A DNA stretch of 64,000 bases from Chrysomallon squamiferum (GCA_012295275.1 CM022677.1:12904934-12968933), one strand, 5' to 3'. Shown: positions 22,142-34,163, counted from the first letter of the stretch. Notes: generated by a model not told the origin, from the sequence alone. Program-made: numbers and translations.

Positions 22142-22397
22142 TCAGGTTGTATCCATGGGTTCCCCGAATGGGTCAACCTCCATTGGTTGAATGTCTCTGT
22201 CATCGAATGGGTCAACCTCCATTGGTTGAATGTCTCTGTCGTCGAATGGGTCAACCTCCATTGGTTGAATGTCTCTGTCGTCGAATGGGTCAACCTCCAT
22301 TGGTTGAATGTCTCTGTCGTCGAAGGGGTCGACCTCCACTGATTGAATGTCTCTGTCGTCGAAGGGGTCGACCTCCATGGGCTCTTCGAAACGGATT
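22142..22397 (-). CDS. Terminal exon with 13-residue PMEVDPFDDRDIQ repeat
   Basis: A minus-strand acceptor (gttattttcag) at 22398-22399 opens IRFEEPMEVDPFDDRDIQ, followed by further 13-residue copies (one begins SVEV in place of PMEV). It ends PMEVDPFGEPMDTT and a TGA at 22142. There are five complete units and a partial one, each 39 bp, giving a strongly acidic, proline-containing tail. The start of the gene is not visible; an initiator at 22438 would lie in intron sequence. Similar acidic PMEVD-type text suggests a disordered tail rather than a folded domain. The family is not recognised. The overlapping plus-strand ORF is a shadow. Confidence 0.5.
22160..22390. repeat. 39-bp minisatellite (exonic)
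   Basis: About six units based on GTCAACCTCCATTGGTTGAA plus TGTCTCTGTCGTCGAATGG. The middle units are nearly identical and the edge units diverged (GTCGACCTCC). Confidence 0.95.
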
Positions 22398-23119
22398 CTG
22401 AAAATAACAGAACTGTTCAAGTATTTTATAGAAAGCATTCACTAAATATTTTTAGACGTGAATCATTAATAAAATAATAGTTGTCAGATAATGAGATTTT
22501 TTTACACTCCTTTATTCTTTTTAAATAAAAACATTCGAAACACTGTCTGCTGTTATTTTTATGTAAAAATAAATATTTTTTGATATGGGTATATTAACAA
22601 TATAAGAAACAGGAATCATAGTATTAGAGGTTAGAAAGTAATTGATAGACACAGTTTTCAGTTATCGTTGATTATCTAATCTAAAAATAATCTAGCACAA
22701 CCTCACTGTGAATAAAACAATATGTCCAGTTTGGACTTAAATATGTTAATAATATAAACATTAAACCTACACAAATGTAACCTTCATCATTTGCAGATGC
22801 AATTCAATATATAAAGTAAAAAGGAAGGAAATCGATATAAAAATAAACATTATAAAACACCGAGTGTACGCTTAGTATAAATTCTAATTTGTAAGCTCGA
22901 AATCTTCAGTGATTTAAATGTTATTAGAATTTATTTTTTAACTATTGTCATCAATATTTTTTATTTTCGAAGTAATTCATGTTATTTTATGTATGTCTAC
23001 CGCAAACATATGTCTTCCTATTGAAACCGAAACAAAACCAAGAACCGAGATTTCCGATTATTGTAATAAATTAATCTAAATTTCAATGATTATATTTACT
23101 GATCACTATGTTCACATTC

Positions 23120-23500
23120 TTCACGTTTATGATGTTTCATAAATAACATAGTGTTTTAATAGTTATTATCAGCTTTATATTCATCGTTTTTTTTTATCAG
23201 TTTGTGGTTTGAGCTGCTTTTCACATCATGTCAACTGTCATGCCGTGCTTGTTGGACCACTACACACGGGAAGACGGTTTTGCCCATGGACACCCATTGA
23301 GGTGACCCATCCGTAGGAAGAAAGAAATCTACAAGAAGAAAGAAAATGTTTACTTACTTATAATTATTTCACTGGCTGTTGCTAGTATAGCTAAGTTTGG
23401 TATAAATGTAGAGAATATTTGTGAAATATAAATAATCTTCTATATTTACATACCTTTCATTCATCTTTCATGTCAGGATGTATCCAAGGTTCTGTTTTCT
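23120..23500 (-). pseudogene. Diverged tandem copy of the 21.8-22.4 kb gene end
   Basis: TTTATGATGTTTCAT, GAGCTGCTTTTCAC, CTACACACGGGAAGA and GTAGAGAATATTTG occur in the same order and spacing as in 21790-22100. The 13-residue repeat exon is reduced to a short relic (GATGTATCCAAGGTTC at about 23480). The offset between copies is about 1.33 kb. Confidence 0.5.
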
Positions 23501-23577
23501 ACTCAAAATAAGGCAAATTCCCTGGCTCATCTAAAACTATCATCATTAAATTATGCAGTTGTGAGAGCAGAAACAAG

Positions 23578-23578
<1 letters not shown>

Positions 23579-23631
<53 letters not shown>

Positions 23632-23632
23632 T
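23579..23632. repeat. (TTA)n microsatellite
   Basis: About 18 ATT/TTA units. Confidence 0.95.
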
Positions 23633-23639
23633 CAGGCTC

Positions 23640-24830
23640 TATGTTTGTGTTGGTCCAAGCCATGGATTTTACCAAGTTTTTTGTACGATATATATAAAAT
23701 TGAATTTATTAATGTGGAGGTGATATATGTTTGAAATAAATATCTAAGAAAACACTCTTAATAATCAGAGCTATTTGCTATGTGGAAGATCTATGTCGCT
23801 GATAAAAGGCCAGTTTGAATACGTTCATTCATACAGAAAGTTGAAAATTTCTTAACATGGGTTTTCAAAATTAAATACTGCTACAAATAATGTTATAATG
23901 TCTTGAACATTTTAATATACAATTGTTAATAATAACAACAAATAATTATGACAAAGTAACAATAACTAATAACAATAGCAATAACAGTAATAAAAATAAT
24001 ATAATAATTTTACTATTATCATTATTCATTATCATTTCTTAATTACAATAAAAAGAAAAATTTTAAAAACGCAAATGTGACCCGTGTGAAACTAGCAGAG
24101 AAAGACAACAGTAGAAACTGTAGATAAATGGCTATAAGAGATAAACTGTTTTATTTGTGTAATAAATCGTAACAGTAACACTAAATGTCAGTCACAATTA
24201 GCAGATAAACAAAGACACAAGAACAATAACATGTTAACAGTTGTATAAAACTTTACTGAAATAATTTGTTCATTCGGCACAAGTTTGAATGACAGATCTT
24301 TGAACTGCTGGTTATTATTATAAACAGAAAAACAAAACAAAGCAAAAAACAACAACAACAAAAATAAAGAACAAGAAAATCAAAAAAAAAAAAAAAAATA
24401 CGAACAAAACCCGCCCCAAGAAAATATAGTATACTTATTAACAGAACCTTAAAAACGAACGTTAGCAGAACACAATTATTTTCTGATTATACATTTATTT
24501 TTTGTTATAACCTTATAATAACCAGTTTGTATTATCACAGTTTGCATAATGTTAATGTAATATACCCATAATATACCATATTAACATACCATATTAACAT
24601 TAGTAATGTACATTTCAGTATAACTGTCTTCATGTTTTTGCATAATGTTCTTCATAATAATTTTTTATAATAGTAATTATATTAATATTTAACATTTTAT
24701 TTTAATATTAGCATATGAGCAAAGGATGTTTTATAATGTTCTTCATAAGTATTTTCATCTCATTCATTTAGGCTGACTATATCAGTATAGCAATACAACT
24801 AAAATATCAAATAAATGATCACATGGTGGA
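23640..24830. other. Gene-free AT-rich stretch
   Basis: No coding text is seen. Poly-A near 24380-24400 and short AAC/AAT runs are present. Confidence 0.5.
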
Positions 24831-24859
24831 TTTCTTTTTATCTTTCTTTGTTGCTGACG

Positions 24860-25201
24860 TCAGACAGACGTCTCTGTGGAATTTCTGTTTGGTTTCAGAA
24901 ATCTTTCTCTTCTTCTTCTGTCTCTAAATAACTCGCTTTGTGAGGAAGATCTGTCTGCTTCATCTTGATGTCTCTGTGTTTCCAACATTAGAAACAGTCT
25001 CTGGGATATCTGGCATGGTGTTTGTGGTATTTGGCATAGTATTTGCAGAACAAGGCACACTGTTTGAGGCATGTTGCATTGTATTAGTGGTATGTGGACT
25101 AGTATTTGTAATAATTGTGTTTGTGGTATATGGTGTGCTATCAGGGACAGTTTCAGAATAAAGAGGAGGTAACTCGTTTTGATATGATGACAAAGTCAAA
25201 T
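24860..25201 (-). CDS. Cytoplasmic-tail exon of CUB membrane protein
   Basis: The minus-strand acceptor ttctgttggcag opens DLTLSSYQNELPPLYSETVP, then a run of TTNT-type repeats (TPYTTNTIITNT, ANTMPNTTNTMP), ending PETVSNVGNTETSR and a TGA at 24960. One base further on, another frame continues with RHQDEADRSSSQSELFRDRR and ends NRNSTETSV at 24860. The charged text fits a C-terminal tail better than an accidental frame, so a +1 frame change near 24965-24980 is likely. The exon phase also does not match the upstream tail exon at 25628, so an exon may be missing or a further indel present. PPLY could be a WW-domain ligand or sorting motif. Confidence 0.45.
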
Positions 25202-25627
25202 CTGCCAACAGAAAATGAAACAAAAGTAAACATAAATGTGGTAATTTTCAATGAAAATAACAATCATTAACACTGTTTATATCGTGTTTAATTATTTTTA
25301 TACCTTTTTACACATTTATAGTCAATGTAGTAAACTGCCAGCGACTCATTTCATACTGATAAGAATAAATTAACACACACACACTAGATACTTGTAAAGG
25401 AAAGCACTCAGCATCATCATTATTATTATTATTATTATTATGAAATTACATATCTATTTCTTTTGTAATGTTAACCATTAATCATTTGCTATTAACATTT
25501 ATTATACAATTATTATTAAATTATAATGGTATTAAATTTAAGGTCAATAACCATACATTAATTTCAGAGAACACATAACAAATATCTTATTATAAACACA
25601 TAATAATAGAAAGACAAATCTGCGTAC

Positions 25628-25896
25628 CTGATTGAAAGCTGTCATTAGGGAGACCAGGGTAGGGGGAGGTGCCCCTAGATCTATCTGGTCAGTGGAATCA
25701 CTAACAAAGACAGGAGACATGAAGCAGATGGTGCTGTCAGTACGGTTGACGTTGACAACGATGTTGCCACGTCGTCGTCTGGTTTGTGTTTGGTTTTGCT
25801 GGCGACGTCTAACAATAAGTACCTGTAACTGTAGCAACGGCAGCTACAACAACCAAACTTCCAATAATACATCCTGTGACTAATCCAATGAAATAG
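25628..25896 (-). CDS. Transmembrane exon of CUB-domain membrane protein
   Basis: The minus strand reads SYFIGLVTGCIIGSLVVVAA followed by VATVT, an obvious membrane helix. A +1 shift then gives VLIVRRRQQNQTQTRRRRGN, a typical basic stop-transfer. The tail continues VSDSTDQIDLGAPPPTLVSL and MTAFNQ to a donor (CAG|GTACGC). In the helix frame a TAG follows at 25809, so the assembled sequence is broken somewhere in 25812-25835. An acceptor AAAACAG|C at 25897-25898 is in phase with the repaired upstream CUB exon. Together these imply a single-pass type I protein. Confidence 0.5.
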
Positions 25897-25949
25897 CTGT
25901 TTTCTTTATGAGCAGTAGAAGAACAAAATAAATAAAATAAAATAAATAA

Positions 25950-25952
25950 GTA

Positions 25953-25984
<32 letters not shown>

Positions 25985-26043
25985 TAATAATAATAAACAA
26001 AAACAACAACAACAACAACAACAACAACAATAATAATAATAAA
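25950..26043. repeat. (AAT)n/(AAC)n microsatellite
   Basis: AAT repeats followed by AAC then AAT. It forms poly-Ile/Leu artefact ORFs upstream of the membrane exon and sits in the intron. Confidence 0.95.
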
Positions 26044-26374
26044 ATAACAAACAAATAAAAAATAATTTTTTATTTTTTATTTTTTAAGGAATACTTACAA
26101 ATGTTTTTGTACCAGTATATCATTATATTGCTTTGTTATATTATGAATGATGATAGGTTGCCCTAAACAGTGACATAATAATACAGATTTATATTTTTTT
26201 TGATTAACCTCACCACCTGGTATATTTAAAAAATAACATATATATTTTATTATATGATATATTATTAGTACATTATCCTTTCGAACGTAATGTTCTTGAT
26301 AAAATTTACGATCTTTAAATCAGTTCAGTTAATTAAAATAATGAATAAATTAAAAAAATAATAAATAAACTCAC

Positions 26375-26520
26375 CTGCTATCTGGACAGCCTGATACATA
26401 TTTTGAAACCATTTTCATTGTTGGAACTATCTGAGAAAAATCTCAGAAACATGTGTTGTTGGGTGCTCTGAAACTGTGGAGTGGACGTACCACAGAATGA
26501 CCCAAGCTGGACTGCAGATG
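26375..26520 (-). CDS. CUB-domain exon (C-terminal half)
   Basis: A clean acceptor (gtatttcag) and donor (CAG|GTGAGT) bound 146 bp. The minus strand reads SAVQLGSFCGTSTPQFQSTQ then QHMFLRFFSDSSNNENGFK. The FCG..P..hh-RF-SD-s...GF pattern is the second half of a CUB domain, an extracellular beta-sandwich. After GFK one frame gives ICIRLSR and a stop. Dropping one A from the AAAA at 26401-26404 gives the expected YVSGCPDS. The first half of the CUB domain should lie further upstream (higher coordinates) but I could not find it before the gap at 28324. Confidence 0.65.
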
Positions 26521-26643
26521 CTGAAATACAAATACTTGATGACAGTGAGTAAGTAAGACAGACAGAGAAAAATGACTTTGCTAATTGACTTTAGAAAGAG
26601 AGAGAGATGTAATGAGAAAATAAGTCAAAGAGAGAGAGGGATA

Positions 26644-26666
26644 ACCAGCAAATGACTGTGTGTGTA

Positions 26667-26707
<41 letters not shown>
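26644..26707. repeat. (TG)n(AG)n microsatellite
   Basis: TG repeats run into AG repeats, in the presumed intron or upstream region of the CUB gene. Confidence 0.9.
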
Positions 26708-26929
26708 TTTTGTCATATTTTATTAAGTGGTTTTTTCAGAATGTAAATGGGAGGGGTGAAGCAGGGGACAATGTTCAGCTACTTTTTAGTTTCAGTTATT
26801 GTCTGATTTCTGTATTCAGAATTGTGTAACTGTGAAAATAAGGTGACTACGAGTGTGAAGAAAAAAACAATGAAAATTAAATCATTCAGCTTATAGCCAT
26901 TCTACTTTTTTGCCAGGGGAAGGAGCGTC

Positions 26930-27505
26930 ACCCATATTTGTCTATCCGCCCCCTGCCCTAGTCCCGCCAGACAGCTTGTGCAGTACAGAACCAAGCTGAA
27001 ACTTTAAAGTTTCTTGTCAGCATGTTCCTCTGTGTGAGCTCGTAGGATCGAATCACAGCGTTTTCTGGAGGTTCCATTTATCCTGTACGGATAATTAACG
27101 TAAGGAACATAACTCTAATCTAAGCTGGTGAATACCTATCACTAAAGGCAGATAAGTCTAATCGATATAATTTTTACCTGTAACACGTCAGGGCTTATGT
27201 CACGTAACCATCTTATATATAAAGAAGATTTTCTACGATGGACACACCCGCTGAACTGTCAGAAAGCGTGCCCATCGTAGACGTGCTTCACAACAGCTTG
27301 CTCTGATTAGCACGTTAATTTTTTTCACTTCACTTCCACAATCTTTCATAGATTAATCTGGGATCGGAAAGTACTGGAAAGTTGTGGAACCTCCAAAAAT
27401 TCCGAGATTCGATCACATAAACTTTAAAGTTTCAACTTGGTTCTTCACAGGCTGTCTGAGGGGGTGATTAGGGCGGGGGACTAGGGCAGGAGGGCATGCG
27501 TACAC
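26930..27505. mobile_element. Foldback (MITE-like) element
   Basis: Imperfect terminal inverted repeats of about 130 bp: CCTGCCCTAGTCCC..CAGACAGC..AGAACCAAG.TGAAACTTTAAAGTTT..GATCGAATC..TGGAGGTTCCA at 26952-27078 pairs with 27381-27490. Inside, TCTACGATGG and CCATCGTAGA (27232-27281) form a further hairpin. GC content is visibly higher than the surroundings. No coding capacity is seen, which suggests a non-autonomous DNA element. Target-site duplications were not confidently found. Confidence 0.7.
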
Positions 27506-27529
27506 CTCACCACACAGCCCGGACACAAA

Positions 27530-28323
27530 TTTGAATTAAACTTAATATTTAATTCAGTACAATTATTCGTTTTTATTTCTTAAACTTTTTTTTTATTTTG
27601 CTGTTACAGTCCTCTGTTATGTGAATATTTTTATAATTAAAATTATTTTTTGTTATCTTCGCTGAATAATTAAACAGCATATCCCATAAACGACAAACAA
27701 ATATAATTGTGTTCATAATTTCTTTAGCACTTAACTAAACAAATTAAATGAAACAGAAGTCTAAATTTGAAAATATATCATTATTTTATTTTTATTTTCC
27801 TTTTTCAAAATCTGTTGTTGTTAATGTTGCTATCCATTATCATCGTTATATTCATTCCTATTATTAATTGGACAAAAGAGTTATTTCCCTTAGACGACCT
27901 ATTCTATGAAACTAACTAATCATTATTATTATTATTATTATTAGTAGTAGTAGTAGTAGTAGTATCTCTATGTGTGCATTCCTAATTTATTTCATGTTTC
28001 TTTATTAAAAACTTAATATTTCTTCATTCATGCTATTCAGAGTAAAATTAGATCAATAATTAAACTTTGTTACGAAATTCCGTTTTGATACGTGAAAATT
28101 TGTATATATTATTTATTATGATTAGAGAAAGAGAGATTTGGGTTTCACTACGACTGTAAGTATGTATGTTTTCATAAAAATTTCATTTCACTATAGAAAG
28201 GTAGTATAAAAATTTCAAATACATATAAATACTGTTTTTCACTCTTTTCATACTGATACGTTATTTAAATTTCACAAATACAATGATTTCTAGAGCGTGG
28301 CATGTAACATCAATTCAGCTGTT
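27530..28323. other. Gene-free stretch with (ATT)n(AGT)n
   Basis: (ATT)n followed by (AGT)n at 27927-27963, and an AGAGTTATTTCCCTTA motif at 27877. No gene is seen before the N gap. Confidence 0.5.
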
Positions 28324-28523
28324 NNNNNNNNNNNNNNNNNNNNNNNNNNNNNNNNNNNNNNNNNNNNNNNNNNNNNNNNNNNNNNNNNNNNNNNNNNNNN
28401 NNNNNNNNNNNNNNNNNNNNNNNNNNNNNNNNNNNNNNNNNNNNNNNNNNNNNNNNNNNNNNNNNNNNNNNNNNNNNNNNNNNNNNNNNNNNNNNNNNNN
28501 NNNNNNNNNNNNNNNNNNNNNNN
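28324..28523. other. Assembly gap (200 N)
   Basis: Second placeholder gap of exactly 200 N. ORFs drawn across it are meaningless. Confidence 0.99.
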
Positions 28524-29164
28524 CTCTGACTTACATAGTAAGTTATAATAATTTTTAATTATACGATGTAAATGTTTACTTATTCATTTATTTGTTTATT
28601 TATTTACTACTACTACTACTACTACTACTATTTTTTTATTATTATTATTATTATTATTCACTGTGCATCTCAAATAATTTTCTCGCTCATTCTCACCTTT
28701 TTATTTTATAAAAACAAAAATATTTATAAAAAGAAAAATACAATATCATGTTCTGTTTCTCAGTAAAGTGGATTGAAATGGGATATCTCCAAGTTACTTG
28801 TCTGTGTGAAGCTATATCTACGTCACATAATATACTGACATCAGACCTGTAGCGATGATGTTAACTTTTAAAGTCTTATGGATATTGAGAAGTAAAGAAA
28901 TCGAATAAAGATTAAAATTTTATTTTATTTATCTTGTTTATATTACTATTTATATTACTATTGTTGTTGTCGTTGTCGTTGTTGTTTTATGTGTGTACTG
29001 TAGCATTATAGTAAACATTACAGGTGTGATTTTACAGGTGTGGTTCCAGGTTAGCGTGTTTTTATAAACAACAGTAGAATTATGTGAATATCGAGAACAC
29101 TTCCATACTAATGTGATATTTTATTAACATATTTCATTGGAAAGCTAAGTATGAGTAATTTTAC

Positions 29165-29345
29165 ACGGCGTTATAAAAATAAGACGCATCTTCAGTACCG
29201 CCATCACTATTTATGTTACATGTTTTATGTTGTAAACAGAGGCGTAGCGGTAATATTATGCATTGAAAACAGTTTGTTGAAAAATACACGTGTTCTTTTT
29301 TAATTAATAATATTAGATAATTTTATTTTGTATAATAAATAAATA
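29165..29345 (+). repeat. Dispersed segment (CAGAGGCGTAGCGGTAATAT family)
   Basis: Forward copy of the segment found in both palindrome arms and at 53.7 kb. The block from CCATCACTAT through AAAATACACG aligns. Confidence 0.6.
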
Positions 29346-29450
29346 AATAATAAGCTTAATTTTTCATTAATTGGTATAACGTACCTAACAAGTTGAATAA
29401 TGAATCAACTTTTAAATATGCTTATGAAAAAAATTGATAGTCTTCCATAA

Positions 29451-29496
<46 letters not shown>

Positions 29497-29667
29497 TGTT
29501 AAGATAGTAGGGTTGGAATTTAGAGGTGATAGAGACTAGACTAAAGTGAATTAACTTCACCATATTATTGACATTTACAAGTACTTAATAAATACTTGAA
29601 AACTTAATACAGATTCTTATTATTAAAAATAAAGTAAGTCACAAATTATTTAACTTACTTAAGAAAA

Positions 29668-29702
<35 letters not shown>
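29451..29702. repeat. (TTA)n and (AAAT)n microsatellites
   Basis: TTA repeats at 29451-29496 and AAAT repeats at 29666-29702, with no gene between. Confidence 0.95.
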
Positions 29703-29849
29703 AGATCCCACAGTATTTCCAGAATACACAGAACCTCTGCCAGTGAGATAAAATATCATTGCTGCTTTATTATCAATATTTTCTGCAGTGTTTATAACAA
29801 AATTACTGAAGTTATAATTACAGCTACACCTGCATTATCTCTACAGTCC

Positions 29850-30260
29850 GAGAGGTAGATAGGTAGGTGGATAGATAGACAGACAGAGACATAGACAGTC
29901 AGACAGACAGACATATAGATAGATAGATGGAGAGACAGACCGACAGAGAGATTAAAATGACCAATAAAAGAAAAGATGGTAAAAGCGAGGTTAATATGAT
30001 ATTATATTATAACGCATATACAAACATTTTCTTACAAGTTCATTTGACTATGAAATGTAAAATGTCTATCTATCTCTATACCCATCCTTAGCTATCTTTA
30101 GTGTATCTATCTATCTATCTATCTATCTATTATTTAACTACATACATATCAACTTATGTATATAACTATCATCTAAGGCAACCACATATAACCAGATTCT
30201 TTCTTTTCTATGTGTGTGTGTGTGTGTCTGTATATCTATCTATTGATAATTGTTTCTTTT
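29850..30260. repeat. GATA/GACA and CTAT tetranucleotide tracts
   Basis: Imperfect GATA/GACA/CAGA repeats at 29850-29950, (CTAT)n at about 30106-30131, and a short (TG)n at 30210-30227. Confidence 0.85.
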
Positions 30261-31196
30261 TGTCAGTAATAATACCTGAAATAACGAGATTAACGATACA
30301 AATAACAACAATAACTACAATAATACTAATTAAAATGATAAATAAAATAATAATTAAGAAAGAATACTGAAACTAGAGAAAAAGAAAAGGGTAAGAAATA
30401 AAATAAAATTATTTCAGGCTAATATTTATTATAAAAAACAATTATATTAAAAGGAAATAAAAAATAATATATAGGTTTAAATAAAATCATTTTAGTGAAT
30501 TCAGTAAATGGAGTGAATGATCTATATTCAGCAGACTTATGGATCATTCGTCGCTTCATTTATTGAAAAAATATATATTTCTATGTGATTTCTTTTTGTT
30601 ATTATTTCTTTTTTAATATTTTACTTGACACTCAGTCTTTTTTGTATTATTTTCCAACGTGTTAAATAGAGTTATTTCCCGTAGACAACAAATTTTTGAA
30701 AGAGATAACTCTGCATATGCGATGCGACGGTAAATTAGATTTGCTGCTTTTATTTGAAAATAACTAATTTAGTATAATGTTTTGTAACAGACAGCACCAG
30801 CTTAATAACATTCCTTACGTTTTGTTTGTATTTTAAATAACCAGTTTCCTTTAGTTTTGGTTTATTTAATATGTTATTATTATTTATTGAATTATTGTAA
30901 AATGCTTATTTTATTTAATGTTTTTATTCAAGTTAATTTTTTTCTTTTCGATTTGTCTCTTTAAAAACAATGAATTTATTTACAAATTATTTTTATATGA
31001 AATTTTTGGTATATTTACGCAGAAACAATACACCATATTTAGGACAATATTTGAAAGCTATTTAATAATACTTCAACGATTTATTGGGTACAAACTAAAC
31101 CTGAATCTTCTTTAATGTTGGGGAACATTGCCAACTGGAGAAGTTAATAGAGTAATCTTATAACAAATTATAATTTCAGTTTATTATGCACGCATT

Positions 31197-31515
31197 TGCA
31201 TAAAAATAATCCAGTTTAAAACGTTTGATAAGTATGATTAAGTTGAAAAAATAGTTAGGAAAGGTGCAAGAAATCATGGTTTGGTAATCAGCGCAAATCT
31301 AGTTTACAAATGATAAAAAGTTAAGAAAATCGACGTAAAATAGTTGAAATTGGAAGTTCAAAAACCCGATCAGACGGTTCCCGAGCGATCACGGAAACTT
31401 CCGATCGAAATACAAAATGGCAGCGTCGAACGCCGATCAGTGTTTACAAACTTTTAAACATCCAGTGAAGTCTATATGGATTATTAAAAGTAATTTGAGG
31501 AAATACATCATATAA
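31197..31515 (+). repeat. Inverted dispersed repeat with short ORF, copy 1
   Basis: Reverse-complement related to 51608-51935. It includes a long exact match CGTCGAACGCCGATCAGTGT plus TTACAAACTTTTAAACA. ATG at 31417 opens 32 codons starting MAASNADQCLQTFKH and containing SNLRKY. The context CAAAATGGCAGC resembles a YY1-type initiator, so this may be a duplicated promoter and first exon or the 5' end of a transposon. Possible donors follow the KH codons. Confidence 0.6.
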
Positions 31516-31693
31516 ATAATGCCGTTTATACGTATATGCCTATTATTGAGCAGTAATTGCTGCAAAGGTCGAAACCAATTTTTTATTTAAAAAAAAAAAA
31601 AAATTGGGGGTGGGACTTTGACGTCATACTATCTCGTACCCATTTCGTTCTAGATTTTTATTTTCCAGATATTATTTCGATGTTGCCAGCCAG

Positions 31694-31735
<42 letters not shown>

Positions 31736-32279
31736 TAATAATTTTCACTGACGCTGGTGGATGAATGTTCTCATTAGACACATAATGTGAACACTTACTC
31801 TGCTAAAACTCCACAGCGGACAGTGCTGAGTACGTAGTTGTAAAACAATACTTGAAACCATTATATTTTTATTTTAATATTATTTTCATTTTCAATACAT
31901 TACAGGTGGTATTTACGTGGAAAAAGGAAACTGATCGCATGTTATACAGAAAGAAACAGGGAGATATTGATAGACTGATAGACAGATCAGTAGAAGTTAA
32001 ATGAATTGATAGATGTAGATGAATTCAGGTAGACAGGTGAACATGACAATGTCGATTTATCTATTCTGTGTTTTCTTCTTTCTGTCATGTGTGTTTGTGT
32101 GCCAGGCTGAGAGTGTAGACATACAGGTATATACATAAATCATATACAGAAAGTGAGATAGATTGATATAGAGATAGTTAGACATATTGATCACTTGAGA
32201 GATAGATTGATAGGTTAGGTAGGCAATAATTAGGTACATATATAGATAGCTATACACAGATAACATGGATACATTATAT

Positions 32280-32345
32280 ATAGATAGATAGATAGATAGA
32301 TAGAGAGAGAGCGGTGAGCAGGTGCGACCAACAAACAGACAGATA
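32280..32345. repeat. (GATA)n tract
   Basis: TAGA repeats with a short interruption. The minus-strand SIYLSIYL ORFs derive from it. Confidence 0.9.
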
Positions 32346-32635
32346 GATAGATAGACACATGCAGGTAAGTAAGGATGAATGGAGTGTTAGATGGATGAAA
32401 GTGTTGGTGCAATGAAGAACTGGGAATGTAATAAATGGATAAAAGGATTGAATGGTGGACAGAAAGCTTTTCAATTATACAAGCAATTACTATTCAGACA
32501 TTATCACATTCTTAACAAATAAGCTCCTCATTGTAGGCCCATGGATTGAGGGATATATTGATGGAAGTTGACTTAATCTATAAACGGTATCATGACAAAC
32601 ATATGGAGTTAGGAGGGAGGCATGACTGGAGGTCC

Positions 32636-33058
32636 CAATAAATTGTTAATGAGAGATTAGTGATTTCTGGTATTGTTTATGAAGAGAACATTAATCTGGA
32701 AATCTAGTCTGTGTTTGTCTACACTGAAAGCATAGTCGTCATCTATTTATATGATAAGTAAATATGATAAGATACAAAGATGTCTGTAACAGTTTGTGTT
32801 AAAGAGCACATTAACCACAGAACCTGTAATACTTAATTATCAATTAATATCTGGTAAAATGAAATAATCCATCTAATTAGAGTAATCTGGAGAGTGACAC
32901 AGAGAGTAAGAAAGCCAGAGGGAAATATTTATGTGTCATAACTTATTCTTAAGTACATACACTTCTGTCTCTACTCTGTTGGTCTGTCTGTCTGTCTGCA
33001 TATAGAAAGGGCTTTCAAAGCAATAGCACTGTATTCAAAAAGAAAAATTAGCAAAAAT
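32636..33058 (+). repeat. Dispersed ~420-bp repeat, copy 2
   Basis: Same orientation and order as 21032-21450, including ATTAATCTGGAAATCTAGTC, AGAGTAATCTGGAGAGTG and CACTGTATTCAAAA. It carries small insertions relative to copy 1. Confidence 0.85.
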
Positions 33059-33246
33059 GTATCCATCTGTTCATATATCTTCAGTAACTATGTATGTAAA
33101 TGTAGGTAAATCTATTTATCATAATCTATCTATCTGTCTATCTCTCTAACCAATTAAATGTTATTATATTAATGTACTAATTAGCCATTCCCTTTGGAAA
33201 TGTTGCCACCCCTACACCACGGTGAGGTTCAGTACACGTAGGGGAT

Positions 33247-33870
33247 GTTAGTAATGGTTAGTATTTGTTAAATTTTAGTGTTTGGTTAATGGTTAGTATT
33301 TAGTTACTATTTGTTAAATGTTAGTATTTGGTTAATGGTTAGTATTTGGTTAATGTTTTATTTTGTTAATTTGAATTTTTAAAAATTAGTATTTGGTTAA
33401 TGGTTAGTATTTGTTAAATAGTATTTGGTAAATATTAGTATTTGGTTAATGGTTAGTATTTGGTTAATGGTTAGTATTTTGTTAATGGTTAGTATTTGTT
33501 AAATGTTAGTATTTGGTTAATGGTTAGAATTTGTTTTAATTGTAAAATAATATGTGTGTATGTGAATGTGTGTGTTGATGTGTGTGTGTGTTTGTGTTTA
33601 TACATGTATTCAGATAGGTATGTGGTAATTATTAGTAATTGTAACTAATTGGTTAAGGTTAGTATTTGTTAAATGTTAGTATTTTTGTGTGAGTGTATAT
33701 ATGTTTGTATATATGTTAGTGTAGGTCTGTGTGTGTTCTGTCTGTATGGATATTCGTATGTGTCTGTATGGATGTATGTGTGTTTCTCTATATAAAGTTT
33801 ACTACCTGGTTAATGGTTAGTATTCATGTTAATTGTTAGTATTTTGGTTGTATGTTAGTACTTATTAATT
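33247..33870. repeat. ~18-bp minisatellite (TTAGTATTTGGTTAATGG)
   Basis: Dense units lie at 33247-33540 and scattered ones to about 33870, mixed with a TGTG-rich stretch at 33545-33790. Unit length varies (TTAGTATTTGTTAAATG variants). No coding frame. Confidence 0.9.
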
Positions 33871-34163
33871 AAAAACAATACAAACCTGAGCCCACCTCTC
33901 AAGGGTTATAGAGCTGCAAGGAGCATAACCAGCTTCACGTCAACATCATCAACACAATCTCCTATAGCACTGATATGCTGGGGCAAAAGGGACAGAATGT
34001 TATTATCACTGCAGATATTACCAACTTCAAATAAATATTTTACAAATAAATGTCTGTATCTATTACTGTTACTATCATCATCATAAAAATAAAAAAAATG
34101 ACAGAAGGATGCCAGCTGAAGTTAAAGCAATACACCTAGAGTAACGTTGTAAGGTTTCTAATA

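Noticed and set aside
22147-22401. Plus-strand ORF with GQPPLVECLCRRM repeats
   Set aside because: It is the reverse complement of the 39-bp coding repeat. The minus strand has the splice acceptor, stop and a more protein-like composition.
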